Assembly: GCA_024742395.1 (NCBI GenBank)
Contig: JANSYO010000024.1
Coordinates: 1-57,163 of the forward strand
Direction of reading: 5' to 3'
Length of the DNA stretch: 57,163 nt
Source of the DNA: Cytophagales bacterium
GTDB lineage: Bacteria; Bacteroidota; Bacteroidia; Cytophagales; Spirosomataceae
Each line of letters starts with the position of its first letter. Positions within the stretch are counted from its first letter, which is position 1. Positions 38,979 through 49,846 of the stretch are shown here, in pieces. Both the position numbers and the translations under genes were made by a program. Under the pieces are notes generated by a model, which had not been told where the DNA came from, ran no database searches, and saw only the letters and a list, made by a program, of their open reading frames with translations.

Positions 38979-41591
38979 ATGGCCAAAGCAAAAAGCCCGA
39001 AAGAAACCCCTCTTAATAAACAATACAACCAAATAAAGGCTAAATATCCTGGTGCTTTGTTGCTCTTCAGAGTGGGTGATTTTTACGAAACTTTTGGTCA
39101 GGATGCCATAAGAGCTTCCAAAATTTTGGGAATAGTATTAACCAAAAGAAACAACGGTGGAGCGAATCAGGAACTCGCTGGTTTTCCGCATCATTCTTTA
39201 GATAATTACCTGCCCAAATTGGTACGTGCGGGAGAACGAGTCGCTATTTGTGACCAACTGGAAGATCCCAAAACAGTTAAGGGCATTGTGAAGCGAGGCG
39301 TAACAGAACTGGTTACACCAGGTATATCCTATAACGACAATGTCCTCGAAACTAAACAGAATAACTATCTGGCCTCGGTTCATTTTGGTCAAAAGGACAA
39401 TTTCGGTATTTCTTTCCTTGATATTTCAACTGGTGAATTCTTGACCACAGAGGGATCGGCAGCATACATTGACAAACTTCTCCAAAGCTTTGCTCCTGCA
39501 GAGGTCATATTTTGCAAACAGCATAAGAAAAGGTTTGAAGAGTTATTCGGTGACCGATTTAACACCTACGGTTTTGATGATTGGGCTTATACTTTTGACT
39601 TTTCTTATCCGCTCTTAACTCAACATTTCAAAACAGCAACGTTAAAAGGGTTTGGTATTGAAAGCTTAAGAGATGGTATTACAGCGGCAGGAGTTATTCT
39701 TCAGTATCTGTCGGATACCGAGCATAAAGAAATTAATCATATCTCAAACCTCACCAGACTTGATGAAGATAAGTTTGTTTGGTTAGACAGGTTCACTATC
39801 CGTAATCTGGAGTTGGTTTTTGCACAGCATGAAGGCGGTGTACCCTTAATAGATATTTTGGATGATACCATTACACCTATGGGAGCCAGAATGCTTCGCA
39901 AATGGGTGGTGTTGCCTTTGAAAGATTTGAAACCAATACAAGACAGGCAAGATACCGTAGAAGTACTGGTCAAAAATGAAGAAATTCTAGATGATCTGCG
40001 ATTGCTGTTTAAACCAATCGGTGACCTGGAGAGACTTATTTCCAAAGTTGCCGTAGGAAGAATAAGTCCTAGAGAAATTATACAGTTAAACAGGGCTTTG
40101 AAGCAAATAGCCCCGCTTAAGGACTTGCTTTTGTCTTTATCAGAAGAGTATCCGGTTTTCAGGAAATATGTAGATCAGCTGGCTGATTGCTCATTATTGG
40201 TAGAAAGAATTTCAAAAGAAATTAAAGAAGACGCTCCCCATGTAAGTAACCATGGAGGTATAATACAAAGTGGCGTAGATCCTGATTTAGATGAATACCA
40301 TAAAATTGCCTTCTCAGGCAAAGACTACCTTGTAGATATACAGAGAAGAGAATCTGACAGAACAGGTATTACGTCTTTAAAAATTGCATACAATAAGGTT
40401 TTCGGCTATTACTTAGAAGTAAGCAATGCCCACAAGGATAAAGTACCCCCTGAGTGGATAAGAAAACAAACCCTTGTTAATGCGGAAAGATATATCACTG
40501 AGGAATTAAAGGTATATGAAGAGAAAATACTTACAGCTGAGAGTAAGATTTTTGAAATAGAATTCAAATTATATCATGAATTGGTTTTGGCCGCAGCCGA
40601 GTTTGTTCCGCAAATCCAGCAAAATGCACGAACTATCTCTACCCTCGACGCACTATCAAGTTTTGCGGTAGTGGCCATAAACAGTAAATACTGTAAACCT
40701 ATCCTTGACGAAAGTACAGACATTGATATTAAAAATGGTCGTCATCCGGTTATTGAGAACCAGCTGCCAACCGGTGAGAGTTATGTACCCAATGATCTCT
40801 TATTAAATGATTCAGAGCAGCAGATAATCATTATTACAGGACCAAATATGGCTGGTAAGTCTGCACTTTTAAGACAGACCGCCCTTATTGTCCTGATGGC
40901 ACAAATAGGGAGTTTTGTTCCTGCTGAAGCTGCAAAAATAGGTCTGGTTGACAAAGTATTTACCCGTGTAGGTGCCAGCGATAATCTTTCCAGAGGCGAA
41001 TCTACTTTTATGGTAGAAATGACCGAAACGGCCTCTATATTGAATAACCTCAGTGAGAAGAGTTTGGTCATAATGGATGAGATAGGCCGAGGAACCAGTA
41101 CCTATGATGGCGTAAGTATTGCCTGGAGTATTTCAGAATACCTTCATAATCACCCGAAATATAAACCCAGAACCTTGTTTGCCACTCATTATCATGAGCT
41201 TAACCAATTAACAGAAGACTTCTCCAGAATTAAGAACTTTAATGTTGCCGTAAAAGAGGTGAATGGCAAAGTAGTTTTTCTTAGAAAACTAAAAAAAGGT
41301 GGCAGCGAGCATAGTTTTGGTATTCATGTAGCTCAAATAGCCGGTATGCCGCAGTCCATTGTACTGAGAGCCAGCGAGATACTGCATCATCTTGAAGAAG
41401 ACCATATCAAGGAAAAGAACAAGGAAAAAATAAAAGAAGCTCCAAAAAATAATTATCAACTTAGTTTCTTTGACGCACCTGATCCAAAAATTGTGGAATT
41501 AAAGGAGAAGTTGTTAAGCATAGATGTAAACAGCCTCTCCCCTATTGAAGCACTTCTAAAGCTTAATGAGTTAAAGAATATAATTGATTGA
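38979..41591 (+). CDS. mutS: DNA mismatch repair protein MutS
   Basis: 870 residues, the usual MutS1 length. It recognises mismatches in newly replicated DNA and recruits MutL. The N-terminal mismatch-binding domain has [17 protein letters not shown], with the Phe-x-Glu wedge. Core and clamp domains follow (about 280-560). The ATPase has Walker [14 protein letters not shown] (about 621-633), Walker [16 protein letters not shown], and [11 protein letters not shown]. The C-terminal tail [15 protein letters not shown] is the tetramerisation/clamp contact. It stands alone; mutL is not in the window. Confidence 0.97.
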   Translation: MAKAKSPKETPLNKQYNQIKAKYPGALLLFRVGDFYETFGQDAIRASKILGIVLTKRNNGGANQELAGFPHHSLDNYLPKLVRAGERVAICDQLEDPKTVKGIVKRGVTELVTPGISYNDNVLETKQNNYLASVHFGQKDNFGISFLDISTGEFLTTEGSAAYIDKLLQSFAPAEVIFCKQHKKRFEELFGDRFNTYGFDDWAYTFDFSYPLLTQHFKTATLKGFGIESLRDGITAAGVILQYLSDTEHKEINHISNLTRLDEDKFVWLDRFTIRNLELVFAQHEGGVPLIDILDDTITPMGARMLRKWVVLPLKDLKPIQDRQDTVEVLVKNEEILDDLRLLFKPIGDLERLISKVAVGRISPREIIQLNRALKQIAPLKDLLLSLSEEYPVFRKYVDQLADCSLLVERISKEIKEDAPHVSNHGGIIQSGVDPDLDEYHKIAFSGKDYLVDIQRRESDRTGITSLKIAYNKVFGYYLEVSNAHKDKVPPEWIRKQTLVNAERYITEELKVYEEKILTAESKIFEIEFKLYHELVLAAAEFVPQIQQNARTISTLDALSSFAVVAINSKYCKPILDESTDIDIKNGRHPVIENQLPTGESYVPNDLLLNDSEQQIIIITGPNMAGKSALLRQTALIVLMAQIGSFVPAEAAKIGLVDKVFTRVGASDNLSRGESTFMVEMTETASILNNLSEKSLVIMDEIGRGTSTYDGVSIAWSISEYLHNHPKYKPRTLFATHYHELNQLTEDFSRIKNFNVAVKEVNGKVVFLRKLKKGGSEHSFGIHVAQIAGMPQSIVLRASEILHHLEEDHIKEKNKEKIKEAPKNNYQLSFFDAPDPKIVELKEKLLSIDVNSLSPIEALLKLNELKNIID

Positions 41592-41925
41592 TAGTAAATC
41601 ACCTCTTGACTTTACCTTAGTGTGACTTTACACAAATTCTAACTTTCTTCTCATAGACAGAAATACCCAATTCAAGATATTATCTACTGCAATAATTGTC
41701 TTTTACTTAGCTTATATTTTAGTATTTAAATAAAATACAATATTTATACTAAACAATATTAGGTTTTAGCAGTATTACATTTTCCTTTACATCGTATTCA
41801 GATTCTACTAAATCAGGATAAGGCTGGACCGCTACAGACTTTTCATTCTTGATTATCCTTCTGAATCGATCTTATATCTGCACACCCTAGAATAATTTTT
41901 CTGTCAAACCTCTAAAAGTATAAGT
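41592..41925. other. AT-rich region upstream of susC-like gene
   Basis: 334 bp without a gene. AATATT repeats as an imperfect inverted pair near 41738-41760. The promoter of the transport operon is expected here; the best candidate is at 41849-41880. No ECF sigma/anti-sigma genes are adjacent, unlike many sus-type loci. Confidence 0.4.
41849..41880 (+). promoter_or_regulatory. Candidate promoter of the susC-susD operon
   Basis: TTG at 41849-41851 and TATATCTG at 41873-41880 (one mismatch to TAnnTTTG), 21 bp apart, close to the Bacteroidota -33/-7 spacing. The leader would be about 40 bases. Confidence 0.35.
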
Positions 41926-44900
41926 ATGAAAAAAAACTACTTGGCATTCGCTTGCCTAATCCTGTCATCAAGCTTAGGTTTCAAAACTCAAGCAGAGACT
42001 AAGCTTACGGAAAGCAAATTAAGCTTCAATGTAGAAAAGCTCAACTCAGAAAGCCGACTGGCAAAATCAGTTACTGGTAAAGTTCTGGATGACGAAACCG
42101 GTATGGGAATACCCGGTGTAAGTGTTATTGTTAAAGGAACTTCTATTGGAACTATTACTAATGGAGAAGGAAAATATGAACTAAGCATAAATTCTGATGA
42201 TGCCTTATTGGTATTTTCTTCTATTGGCTATCAAACCATGGAGCTACCGGTTGGAAATCAATCGGTAATTGATGTTAAACTCATCGCTTCAAGTAAAACA
42301 CTCTCTGAAGTTGTAGTTACGGCTCTAGGTTTTAAGGAAGAAGCCGACAGACTTGGCTCTACCAGCAGTAAAGTAGATGGAGAAAAAATAGCTAAATCAG
42401 GAGAATCCAGTTTTATTAACGGACTGGCCGGAAAGGCCTCCGGAGTTCAAATTTCACGTGCAGCCGGAGACCCTGGTGCTGCTTCATTTATTCAAATCAG
42501 GGGCCAAAACACCCTGACTGGCAATACACAGCCATTGGTAGTAATTGACGGGATACCCGTAAGTAGTACTACTGAAGGCGGATCCTCAGGAGGCGTAGTA
42601 CCACAATCAAGACTTAATGACATCAATCCAAGTGACATTGAATCTATGCAAATTCTTAAGGGGGCTTCAGCAGCCGCTTTATGGGGATCAAGAGCTGCCA
42701 ACGGAGTAATCATTATAACTACCAAAAAAGGTAGCAATCAAGGCAAAATGTCCGTCTCCTTTACCTCTACTGTTTCGATTGACAAAATAAACAAATATCA
42801 TCCGTTCCAGGACAACTTTGGGCAGGGCTCTAACGGTGTAGCAAACCCCAATGCCTCCTCAACATGGGGCGATAAAATTGCGGATAGAGCTGGTGGACCA
42901 GATGAAGTAGATACCAGTGGAGAATATTTTGAGGCAGAAGATGGCACGCTGTACTACCCAATAATTACCAAAAACTCTACTGAAACTTATAATGATTCAA
43001 ATTTTGATCTGGTTTTCAGAAATGGATTGTATGTAGACAACTCTATAAATATCAGTGGTGGAGACAAGAAAGGCACCTTTTTCTTTGGTGTAGGTGATGT
43101 TAGGCAAAAGGGTATCCAAAGAGGTAATAGTAACTATAACAGAACATCAGTCAGACTGAATACTGAAAGAAACTTTACTGATAATTTCAAACTCAGCATA
43201 AATGCTGCATACACTAAAAGTATATCAGACAGAATCCAAAGGGGAAATAACCTTTCGGGTGGAATGGTAGGTCTGGCCAGAAACTCAGCCGACTTTGACA
43301 TCTCAGATTACAAAGGAAGTTACTTTTCAAGCCCCACTGCCTCACCCATTGAAAACAGACAGCGTGGTTATAGAAGTTATTTGGGTGCAAGAGCCAACCC
43401 GCCAAACAACAATGCTTTGTGGGCTCTTTATGAGCAAACTAACTCTACAGAAGTAGACAGGTTTATCAATAGTGCAGAATTAAACTACAAACCATATAAT
43501 TGGCTGAACATTATTGCACGTACCGGTATAGATACCTATACTGACAACCAGATGTATTATTTCCCGGTTAATGATATCAGAGGGGCAGGAAATGGAGAAT
43601 ATAGTGATCAAATCACCAAGGAATCACAGTTTAACACAGATCTACTGGCCAGAATTTCCGGTGACATTACAGACAACATTTTCTCTACTTTTATCATTGG
43701 TGCCAACTATAACAGCAGAGAGTACTACAATATCGGGGCTACGATATCAAACTTTCTGATTGCAGATGCACCGCCTAATTTCTCAAACGCCATTACCACA
43801 AATAAAAACCCTGAAAACTTCAGAAGTACGGTAAAGACGGCCAGAACATACGCAACGGCCAATCTGGGTTACAATGATTATCTGTTCCTAAATTTGTCAG
43901 CTGCGGCAGAATCTGCCTCTACATTTGGAAAACTGGCAGATAAGACCTTTTTCTATCCCTCAGCTGATGTAGCCTGGCTGTTTACAAACCATGACTTTTC
44001 TAATAGTTTACCCTTTCTGAATTTTGGTAAACTTAGAGCTTCTTACGGGATTGTGGGTGTTCAGCCACTTCCTTACAGGTCAAATACCATCTTTACTTCT
44101 ACTACTTTCTCCGCCAGCCCATGGGGTGATAATTTAGTGGGGGCTCAGTTTGGCGAAGGTGCTTTCAGTCAGGGATCATCACTAGGCGACCAATACCTTA
44201 AACCTGAAAGAAAAACAGAGTATGAAGTTGGGCTTGATTTACGTTTGCTCAAGAGCAAACTAAAACTTTCTGCCACTTACTATTACAATAAGGTGGAAGA
44301 TGTCTTAGTACCTGTTACACTGGCTCCAAGTACAGGGTTCTCAACCAAATATACCAATGCTGCTTCCCTTCAAAACAAAGGATTTGAAATGGAACTTGGC
44401 TACGAGATTCTACAGAAAAAAGATTTCGATTGGGCCATCAATGCCAATTTCACCAGAAACAGAAGTTTAGTCTTAGACCTTGCAGGTACTCAATCGTTAT
44501 TCCTTCAAGGTGGAATAAACAACTTCTTTGATGCTCGTGCAGTTGTGGGCGAACCAGTAGGTGTCTTCTGGAGCAGTAAGTATGCCAGAGATGAGTCAGG
44601 CGAAATAGTTTTGGATGCCAATGGATTTCCTACCGCAGACCCTGTAACTGGTGTGGTTGGTAATCCTAACCCTGATTGGATAGGCGGCTTGGGTACTTCT
44701 TTGAAATGGAAAAACATATCACTGAATGTTCTTTTTGAGACTTCTCAAGGTGGTGACTATTTCAATGGAACACGAGGGGTAATGTACACTTTTGGAACTC
44801 ATGCGGATACAGGTAATGAGGTTACTCTGACCGAAGACACCAAAAACTATGCGGGTACGGTGATTCCTGCCGGAAGCACGGTGCGTGGAAACCTTGAGGA

Positions 44901-45237
44901 CTTCGGTGCCGGCAATGTACTTCTTGATCAGGCTTGGTATACGACCTTAGGAAGCGGATTTGGCTCTTTGAAAGAACAATTTGTAGAAGATGGTAGCTGG
45001 ACAAGACTGAGACAACTCTCTTTGTCTTACTCATTGACTTCTCAAAAATTCAGAGAAAAGACCAAACTTCAATCTATAGATTTCACGATGACAGGAAGAA
45101 ATCTATTGCTATGGACCAAAGTCGTAGGAATTGATCCTGACACCAATATTTCAGGTGTACCTGCCGGACGTAACATGGACTATTTCAATTCTCCGGGTAC
45201 CAGATCATTTATTTTCTCACTGAGAGTTAACTATTAA
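41926..45237 (+). CDS. SusC/RagA family TonB-linked outer membrane transporter
   Basis: 1103 residues. Signal peptide about 1-24, then a carboxypeptidase-regulatory-like domain (VTGKVLDDETGMGIPGVSVIVKGTSIGTITNGEGKYEL, about 49-85). The plug includes SEVVVTALGF and GASAAALWGSRAANGVIIITTKKG (about 244-267), the SusC signature. The 22-strand barrel ends RSFIFSLRVNY with the terminal aromatic. It imports an oligomer across the outer membrane with its SusD lid, powered by TonB. The cargo is not a classic polysaccharide by context, since no glycosidase is in the operon; the third gene is an amidohydrolase. Confidence 0.95.
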   Translation: MKKNYLAFACLILSSSLGFKTQAETKLTESKLSFNVEKLNSESRLAKSVTGKVLDDETGMGIPGVSVIVKGTSIGTITNGEGKYELSINSDDALLVFSSIGYQTMELPVGNQSVIDVKLIASSKTLSEVVVTALGFKEEADRLGSTSSKVDGEKIAKSGESSFINGLAGKASGVQISRAAGDPGAASFIQIRGQNTLTGNTQPLVVIDGIPVSSTTEGGSSGGVVPQSRLNDINPSDIESMQILKGASAAALWGSRAANGVIIITTKKGSNQGKMSVSFTSTVSIDKINKYHPFQDNFGQGSNGVANPNASSTWGDKIADRAGGPDEVDTSGEYFEAEDGTLYYPIITKNSTETYNDSNFDLVFRNGLYVDNSINISGGDKKGTFFFGVGDVRQKGIQRGNSNYNRTSVRLNTERNFTDNFKLSINAAYTKSISDRIQRGNNLSGGMVGLARNSADFDISDYKGSYFSSPTASPIENRQRGYRSYLGARANPPNNNALWALYEQTNSTEVDRFINSAELNYKPYNWLNIIARTGIDTYTDNQMYYFPVNDIRGAGNGEYSDQITKESQFNTDLLARISGDITDNIFSTFIIGANYNSREYYNIGATISNFLIADAPPNFSNAITTNKNPENFRSTVKTARTYATANLGYNDYLFLNLSAAAESASTFGKLADKTFFYPSADVAWLFTNHDFSNSLPFLNFGKLRASYGIVGVQPLPYRSNTIFTSTTFSASPWGDNLVGAQFGEGAFSQGSSLGDQYLKPERKTEYEVGLDLRLLKSKLKLSATYYYNKVEDVLVPVTLAPSTGFSTKYTNAASLQNKGFEMELGYEILQKKDFDWAINANFTRNRSLVLDLAGTQSLFLQGGINNFFDARAVVGEPVGVFWSSKYARDESGEIVLDANGFPTADPVTGVVGNPNPDWIGGLGTSLKWKNISLNVLFETSQGGDYFNGTRGVMYTFGTHADTGNEVTLTEDTKNYAGTVIPAGSTVRGNLEDFGAGNVLLDQAWYTTLGSGFGSLKEQFVEDGSWTRLRQLSLSYSLTSQKFREKTKLQSIDFTMTGRNLLLWTKVVGIDPDTNISGVPAGRNMDYFNSPGTRSFIFSLRVNY

Positions 45238-45251
45238 AAAATAGAATCAAA

Positions 45252-46706
45252 ATGAAGAATATATATATAAAAGCATTTACACTTATTTTACTTTGTTTCA
45301 GTTTCTCTTGCGAAAAGCTGGTAGATAACTTAAACACAGACCCAAACAATCCTACAGATGCTTCGGCTACTTTACTTTTGACTGCTGCACAATTAGGAAA
45401 CGTTTCGGTGCAGGAAGGACATTTGGCCAGGGTAGCCTCTATGTGGTCTGGCTATTTCACAGGTAGCGACAGACAATACAAGGACGTAGGCAGTTATAAC
45501 GTCACAGGTTCCGATTTTAACAATGTTTGGGGTTTTGTTTATCAGGGAGTGGTAGAACAAACCAAATTAATCATTGCTAAATCTGAGCAGAATAATAATC
45601 GCCTTATTCAGGCTATTGCCAAAATCACGAAAGCCAATGCCTTAGGAACTGCCGCAGCTTGTTTTGGAGACATTCCCTACTCAGAAGCTTCCAATATCAC
45701 GGAATTCCCTAACCCGGCATTCGAGCCACAGGCTTCAGTATACGCCAGCCTGCAATTACTGCTGGATGAGGCTATTGCCGACCTGGAAAGTGGACTGGGC
45801 TCTTCACCGGGCATTGCCGATATTCATTTTAACGGAGATTCGGACAAATGGCTTCAAACTGCCTATACCTTGAAGGCCAGATTTTATATGGAAACTAGAG
45901 AATATGAGCTCGCAGAACAAGCCAGTCTCAATGGCATAGCTTCTCCTGACGCTTCTTTAAAAGTAATTCATGGCAATTCTTTGAATGTAAACGAGAACTT
46001 AATGTATGCCTTTATCGGCCGTAACCGTGTAGGTGATGTCAATGCAGCCACTGCCTTACTTCCTAAACTGCTGAACCCATCCTCGGCTTTATATAAAGGA
46101 AATGAAAAGACCGATGAAACAGCACGATATAATTATCATTACATCACTGTAAGCTCTACAGGTACAGAAATTCCTGTTATGCCCAATATTAACAGCACGA
46201 GCTCAAAAAGAGGTCTTTTTGGTCAAACTACAGCCTATTCTTTGGTGACATTTGAAGAAAACCTTCTAACCTTGGCAGAGGCAAAGGCAAGACTTGGAAA
46301 AGTAGATGAATCGCTTGAAGTACTCAATAGTTACAGAGCTTACCTTAACTCTGGGGGTGGGCTTGATCCTACTTACAGTTCAGGAGAGTACTCTTTTAAA
46401 TATGAGCCATACACTGTATCTGACTTGAGCAACGGAGGCATGTTAAATGCCGATGGATTAAAAGTGGCAGAGGCTCTTCTGAAAGAAATCCTGATGGAAA
46501 GATATGTAACCTTCAATGGTCAGATTCTCGGATTTAATGATTTAAGAAGAACACGAAAAGAAGTGGTGGGTGTAAGCTTGACACCGGAGGCCGGAGATAC
46601 ACTTCCGGAAAGAATGATATACAGTGAGGCAGAGGTAAACTCAAATACCAACGCCCCCAATCCAGTACCAGGTGTATTTGTTCCTACTCCATTGAATTCT
46701 TTCTAA
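45252..46706 (+). CDS. SusD/RagB-like nutrient-binding outer membrane lipoprotein
   Basis: 484 residues, lipoprotein signal with Cys near residue 20 (CFSFSCEKL). KLVDNLNTDPNNPTDASATLLLTAAQLGNV is the typical opening of the SusD-like_2 group, followed by helical TPR-like repeats (TKLIIAKSEQNNNRLIQAIAKITKANALGTAAACFGDIPYSEA). A tail with LMERYVTFNGQILGFNDLRRTRKE closes the fold. It forms the surface lid of the SusC barrel encoded 14 bp upstream and captures the ligand. The group often pairs with peptide or non-starch substrates. Confidence 0.93.
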   Translation: MKNIYIKAFTLILLCFSFSCEKLVDNLNTDPNNPTDASATLLLTAAQLGNVSVQEGHLARVASMWSGYFTGSDRQYKDVGSYNVTGSDFNNVWGFVYQGVVEQTKLIIAKSEQNNNRLIQAIAKITKANALGTAAACFGDIPYSEASNITEFPNPAFEPQASVYASLQLLLDEAIADLESGLGSSPGIADIHFNGDSDKWLQTAYTLKARFYMETREYELAEQASLNGIASPDASLKVIHGNSLNVNENLMYAFIGRNRVGDVNAATALLPKLLNPSSALYKGNEKTDETARYNYHYITVSSTGTEIPVMPNINSTSSKRGLFGQTTAYSLVTFEENLLTLAEAKARLGKVDESLEVLNSYRAYLNSGGGLDPTYSSGEYSFKYEPYTVSDLSNGGMLNADGLKVAEALLKEILMERYVTFNGQILGFNDLRRTRKEVVGVSLTPEAGDTLPERMIYSEAEVNSNTNAPNPVPGVFVPTPLNSF

Positions 46707-46739
46707 TAAGCACAAAAAAATCACATAAAGCACATTTCG

Positions 46740-49700
46740 ATGTTTTACATAGAATCAAAAAGGGAGCAGTCTTACTGCTCCCAAAATAACAACCCTCGCT
46801 TCAACAGCCTGGTAAAGTCACTTCTGTTTATTGTCTTCTGGGGAGTACTGGTTTTACCAGCCTTTCCTTCGCCTTTTATTGGCGACACCACCACCGTTGT
46901 GGTTACAGAAGGTACCAATATGGCTGCTGATTTATCTTTTGATAAAAAAGAAATAGTCATTGATCTTCAAGGAACTATATGGTTATTACCCGCCAAAGGC
47001 GGCAAGGCCAAAGCTATCACTGACGGAATGGGTGATGACAGACAACCAGTATGGTCTCCCGATGGACAAAAAGTAGCTTTCCAATCATTTCGAGATGGCT
47101 ATTATCACATATGGATGATTCATAAGGATGGTTCAGATTTAAAGCAAGTTACTTCAGGTGTCTTTGATGAAAGAGAACCCGATTGGTCACCTGATGGTAA
47201 ATACATTGTTTATTCCAGCGATGTATATGGCAACTATGATATCTTCAAGATCAATTTAGAAACAAAGGAAACTAAGCAATTGACTTCAGACCCGGCAAAT
47301 GAATATTGCCCAGCTTACTCTCCAGACGGTTCTGAGATACTCTACGTTTCTGAACAAAATGAATCACCGGGAATCTATAAAGTTTCCGCCGATGGCTCTT
47401 TAAGTCAGGTGATTGAACGCAAAGGCACACTTACTGCCCCTTCCTGGTCTTTTGACGCGAAGACCATATATTTTACAGAGTTTACTGGGAGTTATAGTAG
47501 TTTGGTAAAAACCACCGCTCAATCAGGAAAAACAGAAATCATCACCTCAAAAGAGATAGATGTCTTTCCTTTTAGAACCAGTTGGTTTAACGCAACCGAA
47601 TACCTTTTTGTAGCCGATGGTAAAATCAAAAAAAACAGTGTCAACAAATCAAGCTTTCAAAACATTGAATTTACGGCAGAGCTGGATGTTGTCAAACCGA
47701 AATACAAACGAAAAAGCTACGATTTTGACGCAGGCACACCGAAAAAAGTTAAAGGAATCAAAGGACTTTCTGTTTCCCCTGATGGAAAGAAATACCTGTT
47801 TACCGCTCTGAGCGATATTTGGATTCTCGAAGAAGGTGAAAGTATACCTCTACCATTACTAAAAAGTCAATTCATTTTATCTGACCCAATTTGGTCTCCT
47901 GATGGTGAATCCATTGCCTATTTGTCAGACGAATCAGGAAGTATGAATATTTGGACCTATGACTTAAAAAGCAAAAAAAAGGAGCAAATTCTCCAAACTG
48001 ATTACGATGTCAACTATCCCAGCTGGTCGCCCGATGGAAGCAAATTGGCTTTCTATGCAGCAGATGCCAGAAACATTTGGGGAAAAGGCACCTTACAGTC
48101 TATTGATCTCAAAACAAAACAAGTAGAAAAGCTTCATGAGGCCTTATTTGTACCCAGTCAACCAAGCTGGTCTCCTGATGGAAAAACGATCGCACTTTCT
48201 GCCCTTGATGTTTATTCCAGCAGATTTAGAGAGGGTATAAATAAAATTTTGCTCCTTTCATTAAAAGACAAAACGGAAAAGTTTATTTCTCCTGTAGAGG
48301 AAAGATCACTGGGAATGCGTGCCAAAAACGGCCCGGTTTGGTCACCAGACGGCAAATGGATGGCTTATGTTCAAGATGGATTGTTATGGATAATCAATGT
48401 TGACAAATCAGGTAATATAATTGGGCCACCAGTCAGACTAACCAATGAGTTAGCCGAGGTACCAAGCTGGACAGCCGATTCTAAAAGCATCGTTTACTTA
48501 GCTACAGATACGATTAAAAGAATTGAGATTGAAGACCAAAAAATTCGCACAATTGCCCTGGATTTTAATTATGACTATAAGGAGCCCAAGGGCAAACTGG
48601 TTATCCATGCAGGCAAAGTCTTTGATGGCCTATCAGAGAAATACCTAACCAATGTCGATATCATCATTCAGGATAACAGAATTGAAGCAATATCAGAACA
48701 TAAGCAAGGCAGAGAAGGCAAATTGATAGATGCCTCTGATAAAACGGTTATTCCCGGATTGTTTGAAATGCATACTCATCAACATGAAATGACGGGAGAG
48801 AAACTGGGCCGCCTGTGGCTTTCATATGGGATTACCTCACTAAGAGAAACAGGCTCAGACCCCTATGATGCATTAGAAAGAAAAGAGTCATGGAATGCAG
48901 GTACGCTAATTGGTCCCAGAGAATTTTTCACTGGTGGCCTAACAGATGGCACAAGAATTTATTACGGACTTGCCAATAGTATTCAGTCTTCAGCTCAACT
49001 TGATCTCGAACTTGATAGATCAGTTGCTCTTGAGTATGACTTGATTAAAACGTATGTAAGAATGCCGGATATTCTTCAAAAGAAAATCACGGCCTTTGCC
49101 CATAAAAATGGCATTCCGGTTTCCTCTCATGAGATTTACCCTGCTATGCGTTATTCTGTGGATGCTGTTGAGCACATTGGAGGAACCAGCAGAAGGGGCT
49201 ATTCGCCGAAAATCACTAAAATGAATCACACTTATTCTGATGTAATACAACTGTTAAAGTTGTCGCAAATGAATATCACCCCTACCGTTTCACTTCAAGG
49301 TGGTTTCTATTCTATGGCTGCTAAATTTCCGTGGTATTACAAGAACAAACAGTTGCTTTATTTCTTTGGTAAGGAGTATGTAAGTGAAATGGAAAAGAGG
49401 TCTAGTCAAATTGCAACCATCTTCCCAGGATACTTATCTAATTTTGGCAATATTCAAACTACACTAAAAAAACTTGTAGATGAAGGTGCCAGTGTTACAG
49501 CTGGTACCGACAGCCCTTTTATTCCATATGGATATAGCCTTCATGCCGAGCTACATAGCTGGGTTGACGCAGGCATTTCCCCTTACATCACTCTGAAAGC
49601 AGCAACTTATGGAGCAGCAAAAGCCGTGGGCGTACTCGATGATCTTGGTACTCTAGAGAAAGGGAAACTTGCAGATATGGTGATTATTGATGGTGACCCA

Positions 49701-49793
49701 CTAAAAGAAATTACAGATGCCTTAAAAGTTGAATCTGTGATAAAAAATGGAGAGCTGTTTACCATTGATCAGCTCTTGACCAGACCGGAATAG
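46740..49793 (+). CDS. Exported amidohydrolase with N-terminal PD40 (TolB-like) propeller
   Basis: 1017 residues. The first 20 residues are polar; the export signal is at about 22-45 (LVKSLLFIVFWGVLVLPAFPS). Nine PD40 blade motifs follow (PVWSPDGQKVAFQS, PDWSPDGKYIVYSS, PIWSPDGESIAYLS and others, about 95-600). The amidohydrolase domain starts KLVIHAGKVFDGLSEKYL, with metal site VIPGLFEMHTHQHE, further His in VSSHEIYP and VEHIGG, Asp in TAGTDSPF, and ends GTLEKGKLADMVIIDGDPL. Metal-dependent hydrolysis of amide or cyclic amide bonds is expected in the periplasm. The 5' codons contain a perfect 9-bp hairpin; no other start codon is available downstream before the signal. Confidence 0.9.
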   Translation: MFYIESKREQSYCSQNNNPRFNSLVKSLLFIVFWGVLVLPAFPSPFIGDTTTVVVTEGTNMAADLSFDKKEIVIDLQGTIWLLPAKGGKAKAITDGMGDDRQPVWSPDGQKVAFQSFRDGYYHIWMIHKDGSDLKQVTSGVFDEREPDWSPDGKYIVYSSDVYGNYDIFKINLETKETKQLTSDPANEYCPAYSPDGSEILYVSEQNESPGIYKVSADGSLSQVIERKGTLTAPSWSFDAKTIYFTEFTGSYSSLVKTTAQSGKTEIITSKEIDVFPFRTSWFNATEYLFVADGKIKKNSVNKSSFQNIEFTAELDVVKPKYKRKSYDFDAGTPKKVKGIKGLSVSPDGKKYLFTALSDIWILEEGESIPLPLLKSQFILSDPIWSPDGESIAYLSDESGSMNIWTYDLKSKKKEQILQTDYDVNYPSWSPDGSKLAFYAADARNIWGKGTLQSIDLKTKQVEKLHEALFVPSQPSWSPDGKTIALSALDVYSSRFREGINKILLLSLKDKTEKFISPVEERSLGMRAKNGPVWSPDGKWMAYVQDGLLWIINVDKSGNIIGPPVRLTNELAEVPSWTADSKSIVYLATDTIKRIEIEDQKIRTIALDFNYDYKEPKGKLVIHAGKVFDGLSEKYLTNVDIIIQDNRIEAISEHKQGREGKLIDASDKTVIPGLFEMHTHQHEMTGEKLGRLWLSYGITSLRETGSDPYDALERKESWNAGTLIGPREFFTGGLTDGTRIYYGLANSIQSSAQLDLELDRSVALEYDLIKTYVRMPDILQKKITAFAHKNGIPVSSHEIYPAMRYSVDAVEHIGGTSRRGYSPKITKMNHTYSDVIQLLKLSQMNITPTVSLQGGFYSMAAKFPWYYKNKQLLYFFGKEYVSEMEKRSSQIATIFPGYLSNFGNIQTTLKKLVDEGASVTAGTDSPFIPYGYSLHAELHSWVDAGISPYITLKAATYGAAKAVGVLDDLGTLEKGKLADMVIIDGDPLKEITDALKVESVIKNGELFTIDQLLTRPE
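46762..46782 (+). promoter_or_regulatory. Hairpin within the first codons of the amidohydrolase gene
   Basis: GGGAGCAGT (46762-46770), loop CTT, ACTGCTCCC (46774-46782): a perfect 9-bp stem at codons 8-15. No T-run follows on the plus strand, but on the minus strand five T follow. It could modulate translation or mRNA decay between susD and this gene. Confidence 0.6.
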
Positions 49794-49808
49794 TCAAAAC
49801 AATATTGT

Positions 49809-49839
49809 AAAAAAGGCCAGGGTTTCCCCTGGCCTTTTT
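49809..49839. terminator. Bidirectional terminator between convergent genes
   Basis: A run of A, GGCCAGGG (49815-49822), loop TTTC, CCCTGGCC (49827-49834), then TTTTT. The symmetric A- and T-runs suit both the amidohydrolase transcript and the GH63-like gene ending at 49847. Confidence 0.88.
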
Positions 49840-49846
49840 GCTTTAT

